Numbered from the stretch's first letter, positions 34,901 through 49,900 are shown. The stretch is 64,000 nt of DNA from Lineus longissimus (GCF_910592395.1 NC_088313.1:2174501-2238500), one strand, 5' to 3'. Notes: a model not told the origin generated them from the sequence alone. A program made the numbers and translations.

Positions 34901-37900
34901 AAGGCCGACCCACAACTATTTTCTAATCTATTTTTTCATGAACTATAACAATTTGTAATTCCTATGATCATGATATGATCATATCAACCAAGGAAGAGGA
35001 AAAATCACATTCTCTTTTAAACAATCCTGCAAAAACAGAGAAACATACATCTGCTGCCATTTTATCTTATGTTGCTTACAGAAACAATAATAAATATCTT
35101 AAACAACAAAGTTTTACTAAAAAGAAACGACAAACATTATTCCAGCATTCCCAAAAGATCTAATAAAATAGATGTTTAGGTAATGGTTTGTTATTTTCAC
35201 CTCCTAAAAAGCCCCTCAAATATTTCGTTTAAGGGTATACTGCATCATTTTGGACATGAACATAGTTACAGAAATGACCATTCAGAGGATGCTAAGCAAT
35301 CATTGGCCGCACTTCTTTTGATAATGGTCTAGCACTTTGGGGTCGTGTCCATGTAATAAGTCTTTAAACCGATTACCGAGAAGTTATTGTTATGCATTAA
35401 ATTACCAAGGAAATTGAGCTCCGTTGGTAAAAACTATCCACTTGGAGAAAGCGGCATTTTTTGGCTGACAGAGGAAGAATATCGCTAACCTCATTATACT
35501 TTCTGTTTCAGAAGAAAGTTGTGTTTTTACAGGTTTTCGCGCAATTACCTAGTTAGTGAACGCGAATTAAGAGAGAAGCCATTTCATCATTTATGATGCA
35601 TTGATCGCAGATAGTAAGCTAACATTCTGACCAGAAAGAGTTACAAATAAATTTTTTTTGTACCTCAGTGCCCAGGTGACCATACCCAGGAAATCCAGCG
35701 TATGAAATGCATGCCCTTCCAGGTCGAAAACATCAATTTAAAACCAATGTTAAATTTATGAGTAAAGCCATTTAGGTTTTTTATTAGGGTAATATATCTC
35801 TTGATCATTAAAACTATGACTGAAGCATGGAACCCAACCAAGGATGGATGACTGATCGCACCAGGCGGGCAAGTTTCTATTGGCGAAAAAAATGTCGTTA
35901 AAAGAAAATTTTCTAATTAATTTTGGCAAGTACAGAATGATGAAGTAAGAATAGAATTTTCTTTTGTGCCTTTGGTTTTTTATCGGACGTCAGAGAGAGG
36001 AAGTATAATATATGGCTCAACAAATCTGTGTTATCGATGCCTTAGTTAACATGTGCGACTGCTTACGTTGTCAGCAATGTACAGTCCAAATCACAACAGT
36101 CACCCCTGTATTCGTGTCATTGGCGTGTCAGTACGTTGCAAAAATGACTTCATTTTTTTGGATTTATTTGCAAAGTACATTACGCAACAGATTTTAACCC
36201 AAATATGTGTTGTTGTGGTAACAATATAGCTGCTGTTCATACTCGGAGGATTTGCATCATTCAATTCATTCTTGATGGTGGACAAAATTATTTTAGTCAT
36301 TATCAAATGAACATGGTTTCAAGCAACTTGAGATTTTACTGATCCTAAGATGGTGTAAATACTGCGGACTCCCCTCTCCTAACTTAGAAGAATGAAGAGA
36401 ACCTAGTTGTTCTCCAACACAAGAAAAATGTAACAATCCCTCTCATGGTTCATAACCTTAACACCAGAGGGCAACAGTCACCATTTGATTGGGAAGTTGC
36501 ATCGTCCAGTTGTAAGGAATAGTTGAAGATGCGTTGATATGTCTGATCTTTTATTCACTTTTTCCGAGTAATTCTGGTAAGTTTTCAATTTGGATGTGAA
36601 TTGGGGTTACGCCTTTTAAAAAATCGAGACAAGGCATCCCATATCATGTCAATAAAGTCACAAGTCCTGCCACCAAGTTAAAAAAAAATAATTTCAAGAT
36701 AAAATGTAATAGAAAACCATAATACCTCTCTAATCAGGTTATCTTTAGAAGGATATGTCATCAAAATGCCCTGAAGCCATAAAGTTGAAATGTTGACTTG
36801 TATGGGGCCACATGGTCCAATGATGTCAAAATCCAACCATGCGGAGTCGATCGTAAATTTTTTAATGAAATCATCTAATGAGGAAAAAACGTACTAAATT
36901 CGTCCCTAGAGGGGGATCTGTCACACGATGAAAGGGATCTGTGATGGATCACATACTAACAGAGGCCATTTGGAACGATCGAGAGCCAGGCCGAGGAGAT
37001 TAAAATGAGAAGTTGTGTGTCAGTGGAATGGTCGAGTACGTAGCAGACATAGTGTGCATGAACGCACAAGATTCTCCCGGGGAGAGGGGGGCTCTCTATT
37101 TATACATGTGTGGACCATCCTTGTACCTTCAGTTTTAGGAAGAACCCCTCCAGCAGCGTAACAATCTCAAATCCTCACCCCCGTTTTCTGCCATATGTTT
37201 TTCCTCCAAAGCCCCTGGTCCTGGTAGATTTGTATACACAACCCCTTAACTTCATACTCATGAACCTCCCCAACTCGAGTTAGTAAAAAATATATCAGGG
37301 CTGAGTTGTTCAAAACCACGTTAGCTTTAACGGAGACGTTAAGTCTTAACGTGAAAATTTTAATGGGTTTAACTGAAAGAGATAACGTCCTTAAGGATAC
37401 ATAACCGTTAGGGATCACGTGGCTTTTGTGCTTTGAACAACCGGGCCCCGGATGTTAGTATATTGAGAAACAGAGGCGAAAATCAAGACCCTACGCCGGG
37501 ACCGGCAGGTATCCTCTCATGCTCCTGGACTTATTGCGAGGCTTGACTGAAAGGTGGGCTCTACTTGCCATGCACAGGTCAAGCCAAGTCGCACATTTTC
37601 TGGTACAAGGATGACCAGCAACTTCGGGAAGAATTCAATCAAAGACGTTTATCCACAATTTCCCAGGAGTCCTTGAAGTTTTTTTTCTCTCAAAAAGACC
37701 CCACATTACACAAACTAGAAGTTGATACCACAATTTGGCAATGCCTCGCGATTAGCATTTCAACACTGTAGAACAAGTCAATTTGGGCCAGAATCGTTGT
37801 TCCTCATCCCGATCCAATCACGCAGTTATTTCATCATAGGTTGGTCACAAAACCCAATCCATCTGCATGCAAAATGTACAAGGAATTAATATATGTTTAA

Positions 37901-40900
37901 CCTGAAGCCAAGCAGAGCAGTACGCTGTCGGCTAAAAGCTTAATGAATAAATAAAACTAATCGTAGAACTCGGACAAATTGTTGTGCGCATTTCATATAA
38001 ACTTGCTGTAATGTTCTACCCCTAATCTGTAGTTGCCATGGCACAGGAACCACTCCGTTGGATTTCTGAAATTTCATTTGTTTCTTAAATGCCTTTATAC
38101 CAAAGTGCCTGGATTAATGGTATTTTGTTTGCATTGTAATTACATAAGGCTACTGCCAATACTGAAAGAGAGAACTTCACAGGATCAGTAACGTGGAAAT
38201 GTTTAGAAAAATATCAAAATGGCATAACTTGTGGATTGAGGCTACTTATTAATCGTCTTACATCACACTGACACTGTATTCCACATTTCAAGGACACAAT
38301 GATGCTCATCTTGGATTCCACATTGTGTGAATCATCATCGAGATCTCTTTAACCAAAACACCGACCATTCCTTCCACTCCTGACTTCGTTGTGCGTGTCC
38401 AGGGATTTTTCACGAGCAACACCTTAGGCTATTTTACCGTCTCATTTTCCCTTTTAAAGCCCTGCGTATATCAGTCAGCAAGATTCGGCCAGATGATCAT
38501 CCAAACAATAAGGCCCCACAATAGGGTACAAATAAGAAACTCACGTCTGCTGACTTGATAATACACATCACTTGCTTTGATACCGACTCAGGCACAGAAA
38601 TGGCATTGTCGCTGGTACGAAATTTGCTTTAATTCAAATATTCCCTCGACGATTCCCCAATCCGCCATTTCTTACTTCATACGAAGATTAATGCTGATGA
38701 AGTGAATCTCATTTGAAGTGACATTAGATATCAAGTGAGCAGGTGATTCTTGAACTAATTCGATTTAAATGACTTTTCCCGGTAATCGTTCAACTTTTTG
38801 CTTTGGACGAGGACATCAACTAATAAAGACTTGGCAATCAATTGGGTGAAGATTCCACGATGTGAAATTCTGGTTTAAAGAAAGAGATCTTCGTACTAAC
38901 GCATTTCTTTGGAGGGGGCAGGGGCATCATATATCTGCCAAAATGAACAGACCAAGAACTACAACGGCCACATATTTGTTTCAACAGATCTCAAGGTTTT
39001 CGCTGTTTTCGCTTAATTTTCCTCAGTCATAAATCAATAAGAATGTGTCATGTAGTCTGGGCCTTGACAGGATGTAGGTTGGCCTGACATCTAGAAGTCT
39101 CAGGCCCAATGTTGTGCAAGATAACACCTGTGCCGCTTTCATGTTATCTTATATCGGAGAGTGCTAGGCTTAACTGAAAGACACAACAGGCCAAGTTGAC
39201 CCTGACATTGTTTCGAATCGATTGGTATAGGTCTGGTAGACCTTTGATGAATCCGCACGGACAAACAACTGGCCAGGTCACATTCCACACCACATCCTCC
39301 CCATCGAAATGAAACAGCAACGGAAATCGCAGGTGTTCCAGGGACTGCCTAAAGACACTATCGATCAAACCAGATTCACGTTAATAATTCACTATTATGA
39401 ATGGCCCTGCTCAACATCAAACAATGGACGCCAACTTTATAATTAGCCGAGGATTATGAGGAATTTTTAATCACTAAAGCCACCCGTTTTCTAACTTAGT
39501 ATTCAAAAGTTTGTACCAATGCTGAAGTTACCAAAATAAAAATATCATAATCTTACAATTATATTATATATATTTTTTTTTTGAAATTGCACATTCTAGT
39601 GGGCGGCACATCCAGACGACAATTCTTTCATCTCGTCACCTGATCACAACACTATTTTCGATTTAAAAAGTAAATTATTAGATTGTTCCAGAATATAAAT
39701 CAATCAATAACAACAAACTTGACGTCAGTGCACTTTGCGTGGTGTCGCATCAAATTCTGAAACCTTCCTAATACAAAACACTCTTCTCAATATCTAATTG
39801 TACCTCACTTAAATTCATGGGTGAGGTCTGACAAAAAATTTAGATCAATCATTTCTGGTATATGAATAAATATTGACAATACCATTTAAACTTATAACAT
39901 GTTTAAAGCTACGAGATCAATTTAGCTAAAAATGATGTCTGGCATCGGTCTGATGAAGTCCAGCCACAAACCATAGTGGTACGCCCCCACGGGAAAAACT
40001 GATATTTTCAAATTTCACAAAATTAGTTTGCAGCCCCGCAGTTAAACGAAATATAAATTTCTGATGAACTCATTTCAATGTGTAATGACTAAAACATTTC
40101 TTTTGAAGATACGGGATATACATGATTGTCTTTCTTTTGTTTTGTGAACTATTTAGGTTCGTTTTTAAGATATCGATATTGCGATTATTTGAATATTGTG
40201 ACGACGATGAAAGTTTTATACATATTATAAAACTTAAAGAATAAGACAGCAACCTGATACAGGTTTCCAATAGTTCATACAGCTTGCAATTTACGATCAA
40301 AGCACAGTCTCCAAAAAAATCAGACAGGCTTTGAGACGTGTACAGGCTGGCAGGCTGAGGGGGTCATTAAATGATATTTATGGTCTTTGATGTCAACTTG
40401 AAGTAAAGCAGTTTAGATGGTAGATTACTCGAGCCAGTTGAATCATGGGACAGTCCTGCAGCCGTTGAGCCCCTGCATCCTAGTCAGCAATCTGTGACTG
40501 GCCAACCACTAATACTAGTAACCATAACCTTGTCATGAGAGATTTTTGTTGCACTGACCTGCGAGAATTATCTCATGTGAAAAAAATCTCACATTTGTGT
40601 GGTCATCACAGAAACCTACACCAAAAATCCGTCATCGGAGTGACGTGAGAGAAATATACCTTGACAATACCCACAGTTGAGTGATCATTTTGTAGCTCAT
40701 CCCAGTGATAGGTTGCTGCTTCAATAATCTCCTGTTGGCAGGGAAGTTTATTATGACATCCAACAGCGACCAGGTTCTTACAGCGAAAGCAATTTCTCTC
40801 TGAACTGAATAAGGCCTGGAGTAAAGAGTACAACCCTCTCCCAAAGAAACTACTTACGAGACAGCTCCGTATGGCGTAAATGCATCCCATAGGTGATGGT

Positions 40901-43900
40901 GCTCTATATCCTGACCTAAGTCACCCACAAATATGTGATAGTGTTCTGAAAAGACACGATCGGGAAACCAATGAGAATCGATTCAAGGTGCTAATGGAAA
41001 GTGGGGAAGGTACCGGTACGTGCGAAATGCGACTTTTCGTCCCACGTTCATCTCCTGTGGCATTTTCGTCAGATTTGAATCCTCAAGTCAGGTTGTTGTA
41101 ATCTCAATGTTGTAATCTTTGACGACTGGAAAATAACTCTTATTTTGACATGATTACTCAATATTCTTAAAAACACATTTTTGTACAATTTTGAAGATAT
41201 CATGTTTATCTACACTTGTAACTATACACTTAATACAATGTAAATTCCATTCAAGAAGAAAAATTTAACATTTCCAAGCAAAACAGTCAAATATAAAAAT
41301 AACCAAGAAAATAAAAGGACCTTTTTGACAAAATATATCTTCTTTGAGTAACAAAGTACAAAGATGACAGACGCTTTCTCCTCGATTAACTTGAGCACAC
41401 TTCAATGAGTCAGTGCTACAAATTCGTCATCAAGAATTCCAAATTGACACTTGCAAAGTTTACAAATTCTACCAATGCAGCTGTTCTATGATATCTTCAA
41501 TGCTATCATTACCATTTACTTTCACAAGAGTCATCAACACTGCAACATTTTCATCTACAGTCATCCATGCTATTTGATTTGACTAAGTTCAGTTATGTCA
41601 CGACCTCAGCACAATGTTGATCTTCCAACGATTTAAAACACACTAAACTGCATCATCAACTCTACATCTCTATATATCCACAAGTATCTATGGACATTCA
41701 CACAATTCCAAATCCCGACAAGCAACACACGGTGAAGAGAATAAAAAATTTCCACAAACCTATTTTGATTTCATAACTGATTCCATTCCACATGTTTGTA
41801 GATTATTTTCAATCCGAATATCTGCACAAGCCAATATACAGGCAACAAACACAATGTAGAGAATAAAAAAACTTTCACAAACCTATATTGAACACTGAAT
41901 TGCATAATTCATTCCCTTAGCGATCTCTTGTTTGGATCATAAATTCCGTACAGGCTATATTTTCACCCAAATATCGGAATAAGGCAAAATACAGGTAACA
42001 AAAGGTAAAAACTTTTGACAAACCTATCTTTTCTTTCAAAACTCATTCCCATTACCGTGACTCCATTTCAATTTTCTCGCTTCTTTTTCACCTAAATATC
42101 TGAACAAGTCAAAACACAGGCAACACACGGTGAAGAGATTAAAAAAATTCAACAAACCTATCTTTTCTTTCATAGCGCATTCTCTGTCACAAGTTTTGAA
42201 TCAATTCAAGAGTATTATCTGAGCAAGGCAAAATACAGGCAACAAACTCAAAGAGAGAAAAAACTTTCACAAACCTATGAATTCTTTATTCTGAAACTGA
42301 AATATCATAACTAACTACAACTCATCTTATACAGTTCTGGTATGTTCTAATAAAGTAGGCTAAATGACACTTACCAATGATATTCGCACAGTGAAGAAAC
42401 TACACAAACCCTATGGTTTTAACTCATCTTTGCCTTCAAGAAGATCCAACTTTGCCATTCTAATTTTCAGCTTTGCCATTCTAATAATATCCACTTTTCC
42501 ATTCTAATTTCCAACCTTTCAATCCATTTCCCACTCTTCCATTTTATCCCCAACTTCTCCATTCCATTTCCAAGTTTTCCATTCTAATTTCCCACTTCTC
42601 CATTCTAATTTCCCATTTTTCCATTCTAATTTCCCACTTCTCCATGCTAATTTCCCATTTTTCCATTCTAATTTCCCATTTTTCCATTCTAATTTCCCTC
42701 CTTGATAATTTCCATTCTATTTTCAACTTATGATTTTCAAACAAATCAACATTTTGGTGAGAAACAAAGAAGCCTTGTCAGGTGTAAGTAAAGGAAATGA
42801 AAAATCACCTTGAATGCATCATATCACATATTTCCATTAAAACTCTATAAAAGTTTCTCATTTATCACGTGCAAGAATCTCCGCCGACCTGATGGCCGCT
42901 ATGTCAGACATTACTCATAAATCGCAATTATGGACCGAGGCTTATCCCATGGCGGGAATGATCAAGGTCATATTGGCCAAAATCGATATCTGAACGGGAG
43001 TAAGCTGTGATTTTAGTCATGCTGGAACATTACTTTGCAAGTACTTCGAGAGTAGGACATGTGGATGCGTTACTTTGTCAGTACTTCAAGGGTAGGACAT
43101 GTGGACGCATTACTTTGTAAGTACTTCAAGGGTAGGACATGTGGGGGCGTTACTTTGTAAGTACTTCAAGGGTAGGACATGTGGTTAACATAAAATGAAC
43201 CTTCCCTCTGGCAGCTAGACCCCGGTACCATGAGAGTCAATGATGACATCAACGTTAAGGTCTAACACCTTGATGCATGGTCCCAGACAGCGGCGCTGGC
43301 GATCGGGGCCCATTCTAGTTACAATATTGATCAGAGTGGCAATCGTTTCCCTGATTATATTAGCTTTCTGGATGAAATACAATTCTAAATGAATTCTTTG
43401 TTTGTTCAGGGAGATGGGGAATCCCCACGGCTCGGCGGTCAAATGAAGTTGATTGGCAATTTTTTCTGCGCCGGTGGTGATTATCATATCTGCTCGAAAA
43501 CGATGTTGCTATGATTTTTGTTGGAAACTATTCTGTCAAGAACATGGAAACACTTTTATAATGTTGTATTCTTTTCGATGACTATACCGGTACACTGTTG
43601 GTAAGAAACTGCAGTGTCTAGTGGCTTCATTCTCAGGACATTTCCCTATGCCTGCAGGAGCCAATCTTAATCAACTTATTATGGGGAGATTTTTTCTTTC
43701 TTGCTTTGTTTGCATTGTTTATTCAATTTCCCCACTGTTACTTTGACACCTATTTGAAAAAACCATTACACAGACAGGAAAACAATAAACAAATTCAAGT
43801 CCAGGTAAATCGCTTGGATAACGATGACGCTACTAATGTACTTATCTTCATCATGAATTCGTAAGGGCATCGAAAAACCATAATACTCTTTTGACGCAAA

Positions 43901-46900
43901 GTGATAATGATCGCCAGGAATCCTCAAGAGATGGCCGGGGGACACCCAACGCCAGATGGGTCAGAATTCAGTATGAGCACATGTGCCTGAAAATGAATTA
44001 CGATTGATCGGAAAATAATCACTGGGGGTTTGTTTTTCTTGTCTGTTTGTCCCGACGGTTACACTGGCGATCACCACCCTCGGGTCATTATCATTAGTCC
44101 ATCCAAAGCAAAGTATACATAGGATATATGTAGTAAATGGAGCATGAATGTATAGGATACTTGTCAGCTTGGCATGGAACATGGTACAAGATACTCGGAG
44201 TTTCCAATAAGATGTTCTTTATCGATAGCCAAACATCGTTAATTGTTAATTTGTCGAAGAAAGGGAATGATTTGAGCACACTGTGCTGTCGTTAGTTCCC
44301 GCCGATTCATTATTGACTAAATTACGCTGGAGCCTCATGTTGACATTGCTCAAGGTCGAGGTCAAGTGGTACTGGCAAGTGGGGATTTCACGAGTAATCA
44401 AGAATGGATGAATAGATGACGGACCTTTGTCAAGGTCATCATTAGCGCGACCTTCAAATGAAAAATGACAGATCAGTCACGGGAGATCCAAATAAACAGC
44501 GTCTCTGGGTTGTATTTGCTAGGTCTCGTGATTGAAATCTGATGGTCTCAATCGTAATCATTATCTGACCGCTCAAAAAGGCATTAAACATGTTTAAAAC
44601 TAGGACTATTCTTTCTGACATGTCAGAGAGGATTTTTTCATCTTGCCAGTTGAAGACACAGCAGTGCAGTAGTGACAAACAGACCAAAGATATAAGTTTG
44701 TAACAAGTTTTTTTTGGTTGGATAATCCAGCGAAAAAGTGCTGATCAATCATTTTTTGTCCAGTTTGCTGCACAACTTGAAGGTTTTTATACAGCCTTGC
44801 TTCATCAGGGTTCCAGGGAATAAACCGCACCTTTAAGCGTGGCACGGAAGCCATCTATCATGATGAATTATCATACCAAAACGGACAGTTTGTAATTTGC
44901 TTTTCGTTGAAGCAGTAATAATTTATCGATCAAACCAATTGCAAGGTTATCTAAACCTTGTCTTTTTGATAAAATCGCGAAATTTGCCTGTTGTCAGGCG
45001 ACATCTGGCCCTCAACTGCCATTTTAAAGTGATGGCTGTCGAAGCTCAACCCAAGGTGCCACGTTGAGAAAAGTCGGCAGAAGTTTCCCACGCAGAAACG
45101 ACCCTAGGGTGCGGGCAGGTGGAGTTGAGAAGCACCGAGTGTGATTTGAGATATTTCCACACTGAAGTAGAGGTGGCAGTTTTTACACTTCTTGAAATTA
45201 AACTCGATGGTGGAAATTTAACTGGTTTCGGAAAAGCTGGTTTAATACTTAGGTGTTACGAGCAGATTGGCCACTCTGAATAGTTTACGATTTTGGGTGT
45301 TGGGGTTTAAGTTGTAAGACGTGGGTTGTGTCAGGAAAGTTTACAACTCGCAGTATTTTTACAGGTTTGTAATTTTCATCACCTACGAAGATATGAGAAC
45401 ATTCTCCGGCATCATAATAGATATTTCACAATCTTTCCCAAAGCTGAAGAAATAGAAAAGGGTATGCTTACCTTGATTTTGAAAACGTCCTGATGTCTGA
45501 GAGTCACGATGTAAGATTGGGTTTTTCTATAGAAATTCCCCAAAATGTCATGTGTGATTTTCAAATCGACAGCTTTCTCGAGGTCTCAAAGCTGTTTTGG
45601 GCATAAATTAGGGATCAACCAGTCCCACATTGCTCGTTTTTCACAACAGCTTCTCCCTAATTTATCAATGCATCAGGGCCTTAGACAGGACAAAAGAATC
45701 TCTAACTCAAGAACTAGATAAAGTGTTCATACCAATGGTGCATTGGAAAGGAAAATTGAGAATAGGACAGGGGGAAGGCAGCTTAGATAGAGGCCTCAAA
45801 TGCACCTACATGTAGCATGGTGTCTGCAATACCCATCAGACGCAGTGAAAGCTAGGGATGTTATTTCTGATCAGTATAGTACATCTTAACTCTTTTATCT
45901 TATTCCCCAATCGGGATGTCAATCACAATATCTAATCGAAGACAAGTCCCAATAATTCGAACGACCTCGGTTAATCGTCATATATTGCCCCACGACTTAT
46001 GGTCAATGGCGTAAAGTACCTTTCCCCTCTATCACATCGAATTCTCAGCGATAACTGTACCAATGGCTTCTCCTCACCAAGAGGCTTTTGATTTATTTCT
46101 CTCACTACAAACTGCGAGCGTCAGAAGTAATGTGAGAAGTGTAGTTGGCAAAATTAACTTGAAGAGGCAGCTCCTTTATCTTAAGTAGCAACACTTGGCC
46201 GCAATATCAACCGTGGACAGGGTGTCACGAAAATGGGTCACCGTAGTCTGAGAATTAATCCCCGAGAAAACCAACTGTTAGAAGCTGTCTAATGATTTGT
46301 GAATCCTATTGCTATGCAAAGCTCTCAAGGCGATGAACTGATTTATAACATTTGAGCAACAAGAACAAGCACTGAATATTTGAACTCTGACAAAACACGT
46401 GCATACGTATTCTTCCAAATCTGAAATCGAGAAAAAGAAGAAAGAGTTTTCTCACCTATTTTAGGAAACTTTCCTTCAAAATGATTACAACAATACCATA
46501 TTCATGGATATATCATGTAATTTTTCTATCCATGCAGTTATGTTTTCCCGATGCACCAAGTGAAGAAACAAGCAATCAAATGACCTCCTGGAATAAAGTC
46601 AGCTCCAACCAGAATAAAGTAAACTTTGCTCACCTCCAAAACTCTATTCTAGATATTTTTCCAGAACATATCGTCACAATTGGGCATTTTGGGACAGGGC
46701 ACAAACAGGGTGACACAGAATGCGGCCCATGAGGCTGCATCTGTTTGGCATGTTTGGGGGATTGTCGAGAGAAAGAAAATTTGATACCTGTGTGATTGGC
46801 CGAGCTGAAAATCAAACGATTATAAAAGAGTTTCTCACCTTATGGTGACCAGGGGCACAAGAAGAGCTTTCAAGGTTATCATTTGTATTTCGATGAATGT

Positions 46901-49900
46901 TTTCAGATTGACCTTGAAGATATTCTACTATGACCTTAGCAAAATTTAAGTTTCACACTGATGGTGATAATTTAATGTGACCTTGAAATTCTTATACAAC
47001 CTGTTGTTTTTATCATCATTACAACCTTGACATACTTTGACCTTTAACATTTCAGCCTGACCTTGATAACATAAGTGTGACCTTGATAACGTAAGTGTGA
47101 CCTTGAATATGTTCTTCTTGTGCCCACTGGTCAGGTCTTGTCAGAACCTGAAAATGATGTTTTCTGGGAGTGTGGAGAGCTCAACTGATGAGTTGAATCT
47201 TCGCTGAAACAGAACTAGCTGCTAGGAGGTTATGTGTGCTGACTAGGAGGCCTCTAAACCAACAGGAAGCTTTGGCCGGACTGGTAGGGTTAAACCAGTA
47301 GCCAGTGCAGGACAGAGGCATCCAAATGGTGCTTTGTTGCCAACATTGTACCACATTTACCTTGAGTGCTACGATAAATTGTTAATTGGGCTTATGCATT
47401 TTCATCATGATGCCCCTTCGACATTTCTTAACTATCTATACTGTACATTTTAAGGGAGATTAAAGGGCCATAACTATAAAGAAAGGCAGGGAGCAAAAGC
47501 CCCCAAGGATCACGAAAAATGTGTATCTCATGAAAATTCGGTTCGATTTTCAGACTGACAGAGAACAAACGAGAGCTTTCCCCAAGGACCGTAAAGCTAG
47601 CTGATCACTGGAAACCAGACATAAATGTCATCTCTTTGCTCCCCAAAAATAAAGTACAGAACAGAAATTTATCAAGTCACACCAGTCATGATATTTCACG
47701 ACAAACAATTCCCTGTGGCTTAAGTCTAGACAGGACGCTAGTCTTTTTGCCCCTGGAGAGGAAGAACAAAGCCAGTTCAATCCCCTATGCTGAGACAGAA
47801 GCCTTGAAAATCAGAATCTCAAGTCACTTCGCGACAGCGACCATGCTCACGTCTTCCGATATCAGTTAAATCACACGCCATGCGGAATGGAGCCCAATAT
47901 GACAGCATGATATACTTCCGTCTTACATTTAAGTCGTTTCATTCTTATCCCGAGGATAGCCCAGATGAGTTATCCCGCGACATAATGGAGTCCAACGCCA
48001 TAACAAACGAATAGAATATAATCATATATGCGCTGGGCGAATCTCTAACATGACATGATCGATGGGTTTGGATCCCAGTTGATCTTGGGTTTACTCTTGG
48101 CTCGGCTGAATCAATTTCTAACCAGTCATGAGCCCGGGATGCGCGAGGATTGAATTTCAATCGAAAAAGCAGGGTCCCAGTCCAGGATTCCATAAGGTTT
48201 TAAGGATATTTCAAGGTTTTCTGTCATGATTGAAAATATATCAAAGGGACTTTCTTATTCAAGGAGCTGGGATGGGCTGTAAACTGACCAGCAATTTCAT
48301 GAAATAGGCACAGTTACTTTTATAGCTTGACTTGGGATAAGCAGTGAAACTGGTTATTAAGAGATGGAGCAGGATCTTTTTTATAATTTTTTTCAATATG
48401 AGACTTTTGGCTAGGTACTCCCATCATATCACGAAAACAAAAAACAGCGATTAACAGCTTTCCCAGGGCAAAGATTGGATAAGATTATGAGATATAATCC
48501 ACCACAAGGACAAAGAGTATTTGCCTGTGGTCACTTCCAATCTCGCAAAACAAGCATTTATGTCAGGAAGGGATCAGGATCAGAAACTAAGGTATCATGA
48601 GACAATGGACCAACGGAAGCCATGATGAAGCAGTCCGGCACATCGATGGTATCAGACTCGATCACAACTTGATATATGTGGTTTAGACAAACCTATTCTT
48701 CTTTCTATTGATTGGTAATCTCAGAGATGGTCAGATTAGATGATATATAACAAGGAAGCTCATTTGCTCATAAGATGCCATGAAAAAATAATGTATGGCC
48801 ATCAATTTGTCAGGGCTTTCATTGGTCATACCAGCAGTTTATCAGGGCAGCATACATCTCCTTATTCCTGCAGATCTACTATGAGTAGCACTGTCTACCT
48901 AATCAAGGCCAAGGGGAGGAGTGAAATTGTGATGGCCCTTGGGGAATGGTGAGGATGGGACAAGACCGGGACTTGATAGCTCTTGTTAAGTTTTTGGGAT
49001 GGGTGGAAAAGGGGCAAGGCAGTTATGTGAATGCCCATGCTACTTCTGGGATTGGCTGTGATGCGGTATTAGGAATGAGGCAAAGTGGTCGGGGTAATCT
49101 TTAACAAGATATGTAGCAGCTAAAGGCAACATGGCACCATTGCTCAGGACTGCAACAAGTGCAATGAAGGCAACTGGTCTGGCATACAAATACTCAATTT
49201 TGCTTGGCAAACCGTTGGCGTGGATGTAGTGATTTTTGCAAACTGGCTCTGGGCACGAGTGTCTAGTTCTGTTTGTAGACGTAGGTGGCAGGAGTAGAGT
49301 TAACGCAAAGATTGACCGTGTTTTAACTGATCTGATGAGAAGCTGGCTCAACAGCATTTCGAAGTTATTTCAACTCGGACTGGATTTTTCTGCTGACACC
49401 TAGAGTCACAATCCAGAACCAAACAATCGTCCCATTTTCTTTGTTAGAAACAGGATTTCGAGACAAACTGAAAACAGGAGTGTCTCTAACAGAAGTCACA
49501 ATATACCAAGACAGGTTAGAGGTCAAAGGTTGACCTGGAGATGCTACGATTTGATTGGATCGTGGCTTCTTGTCACTCGATTGGTTAAATGGAGTAAAAA
49601 ATGCAAATTACCGTAAGTGCCCCTCTTCGAATATCCTCCCCCTGAAATTGTGATTATAAGATTCTTGAATCAATGAATAAAGGGATTAGTGTGGAAATAT
49701 ACATTCAAATGATTATATACAGACAGCAAGTATCAATGTGTCATACAGGGTGTCCCAAAATACGTCACTCTAAGCAATTCATCGAATTCTGGTCATATCA
49801 AAACAATTCTAAGTAGGAATTTGCCTCATATGTTGTTCCTTTGAGAAATAACAACAGGAAAATAAAAACACATTTCTATAAGCTTGTATTTATACCTTCA

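Larger units (their letters stand above)
27465..40857 (-). other. TIA1: TIA1 intron within RRM2 (first), 13.4 kb
   Basis: Long intron splitting RRM2. It contains a 44-bp tandem repeat (28967-29084), an unidentified ORF (29840-29523), a 22-bp tandem repeat (30471-30563), a MITE fragment (32171-32200), a long hairpin (34613-34843), a MITE (37298-37448) and a possible cassette exon (40731-40660). Elsewhere the sequence is AT-rich with no supported feature. Confidence 0.85.

Noticed and set aside
43215-43487. 90-codon minus-strand frame
   Set aside because: The composition is protein-like, but no family, splice site or promoter could be supported.
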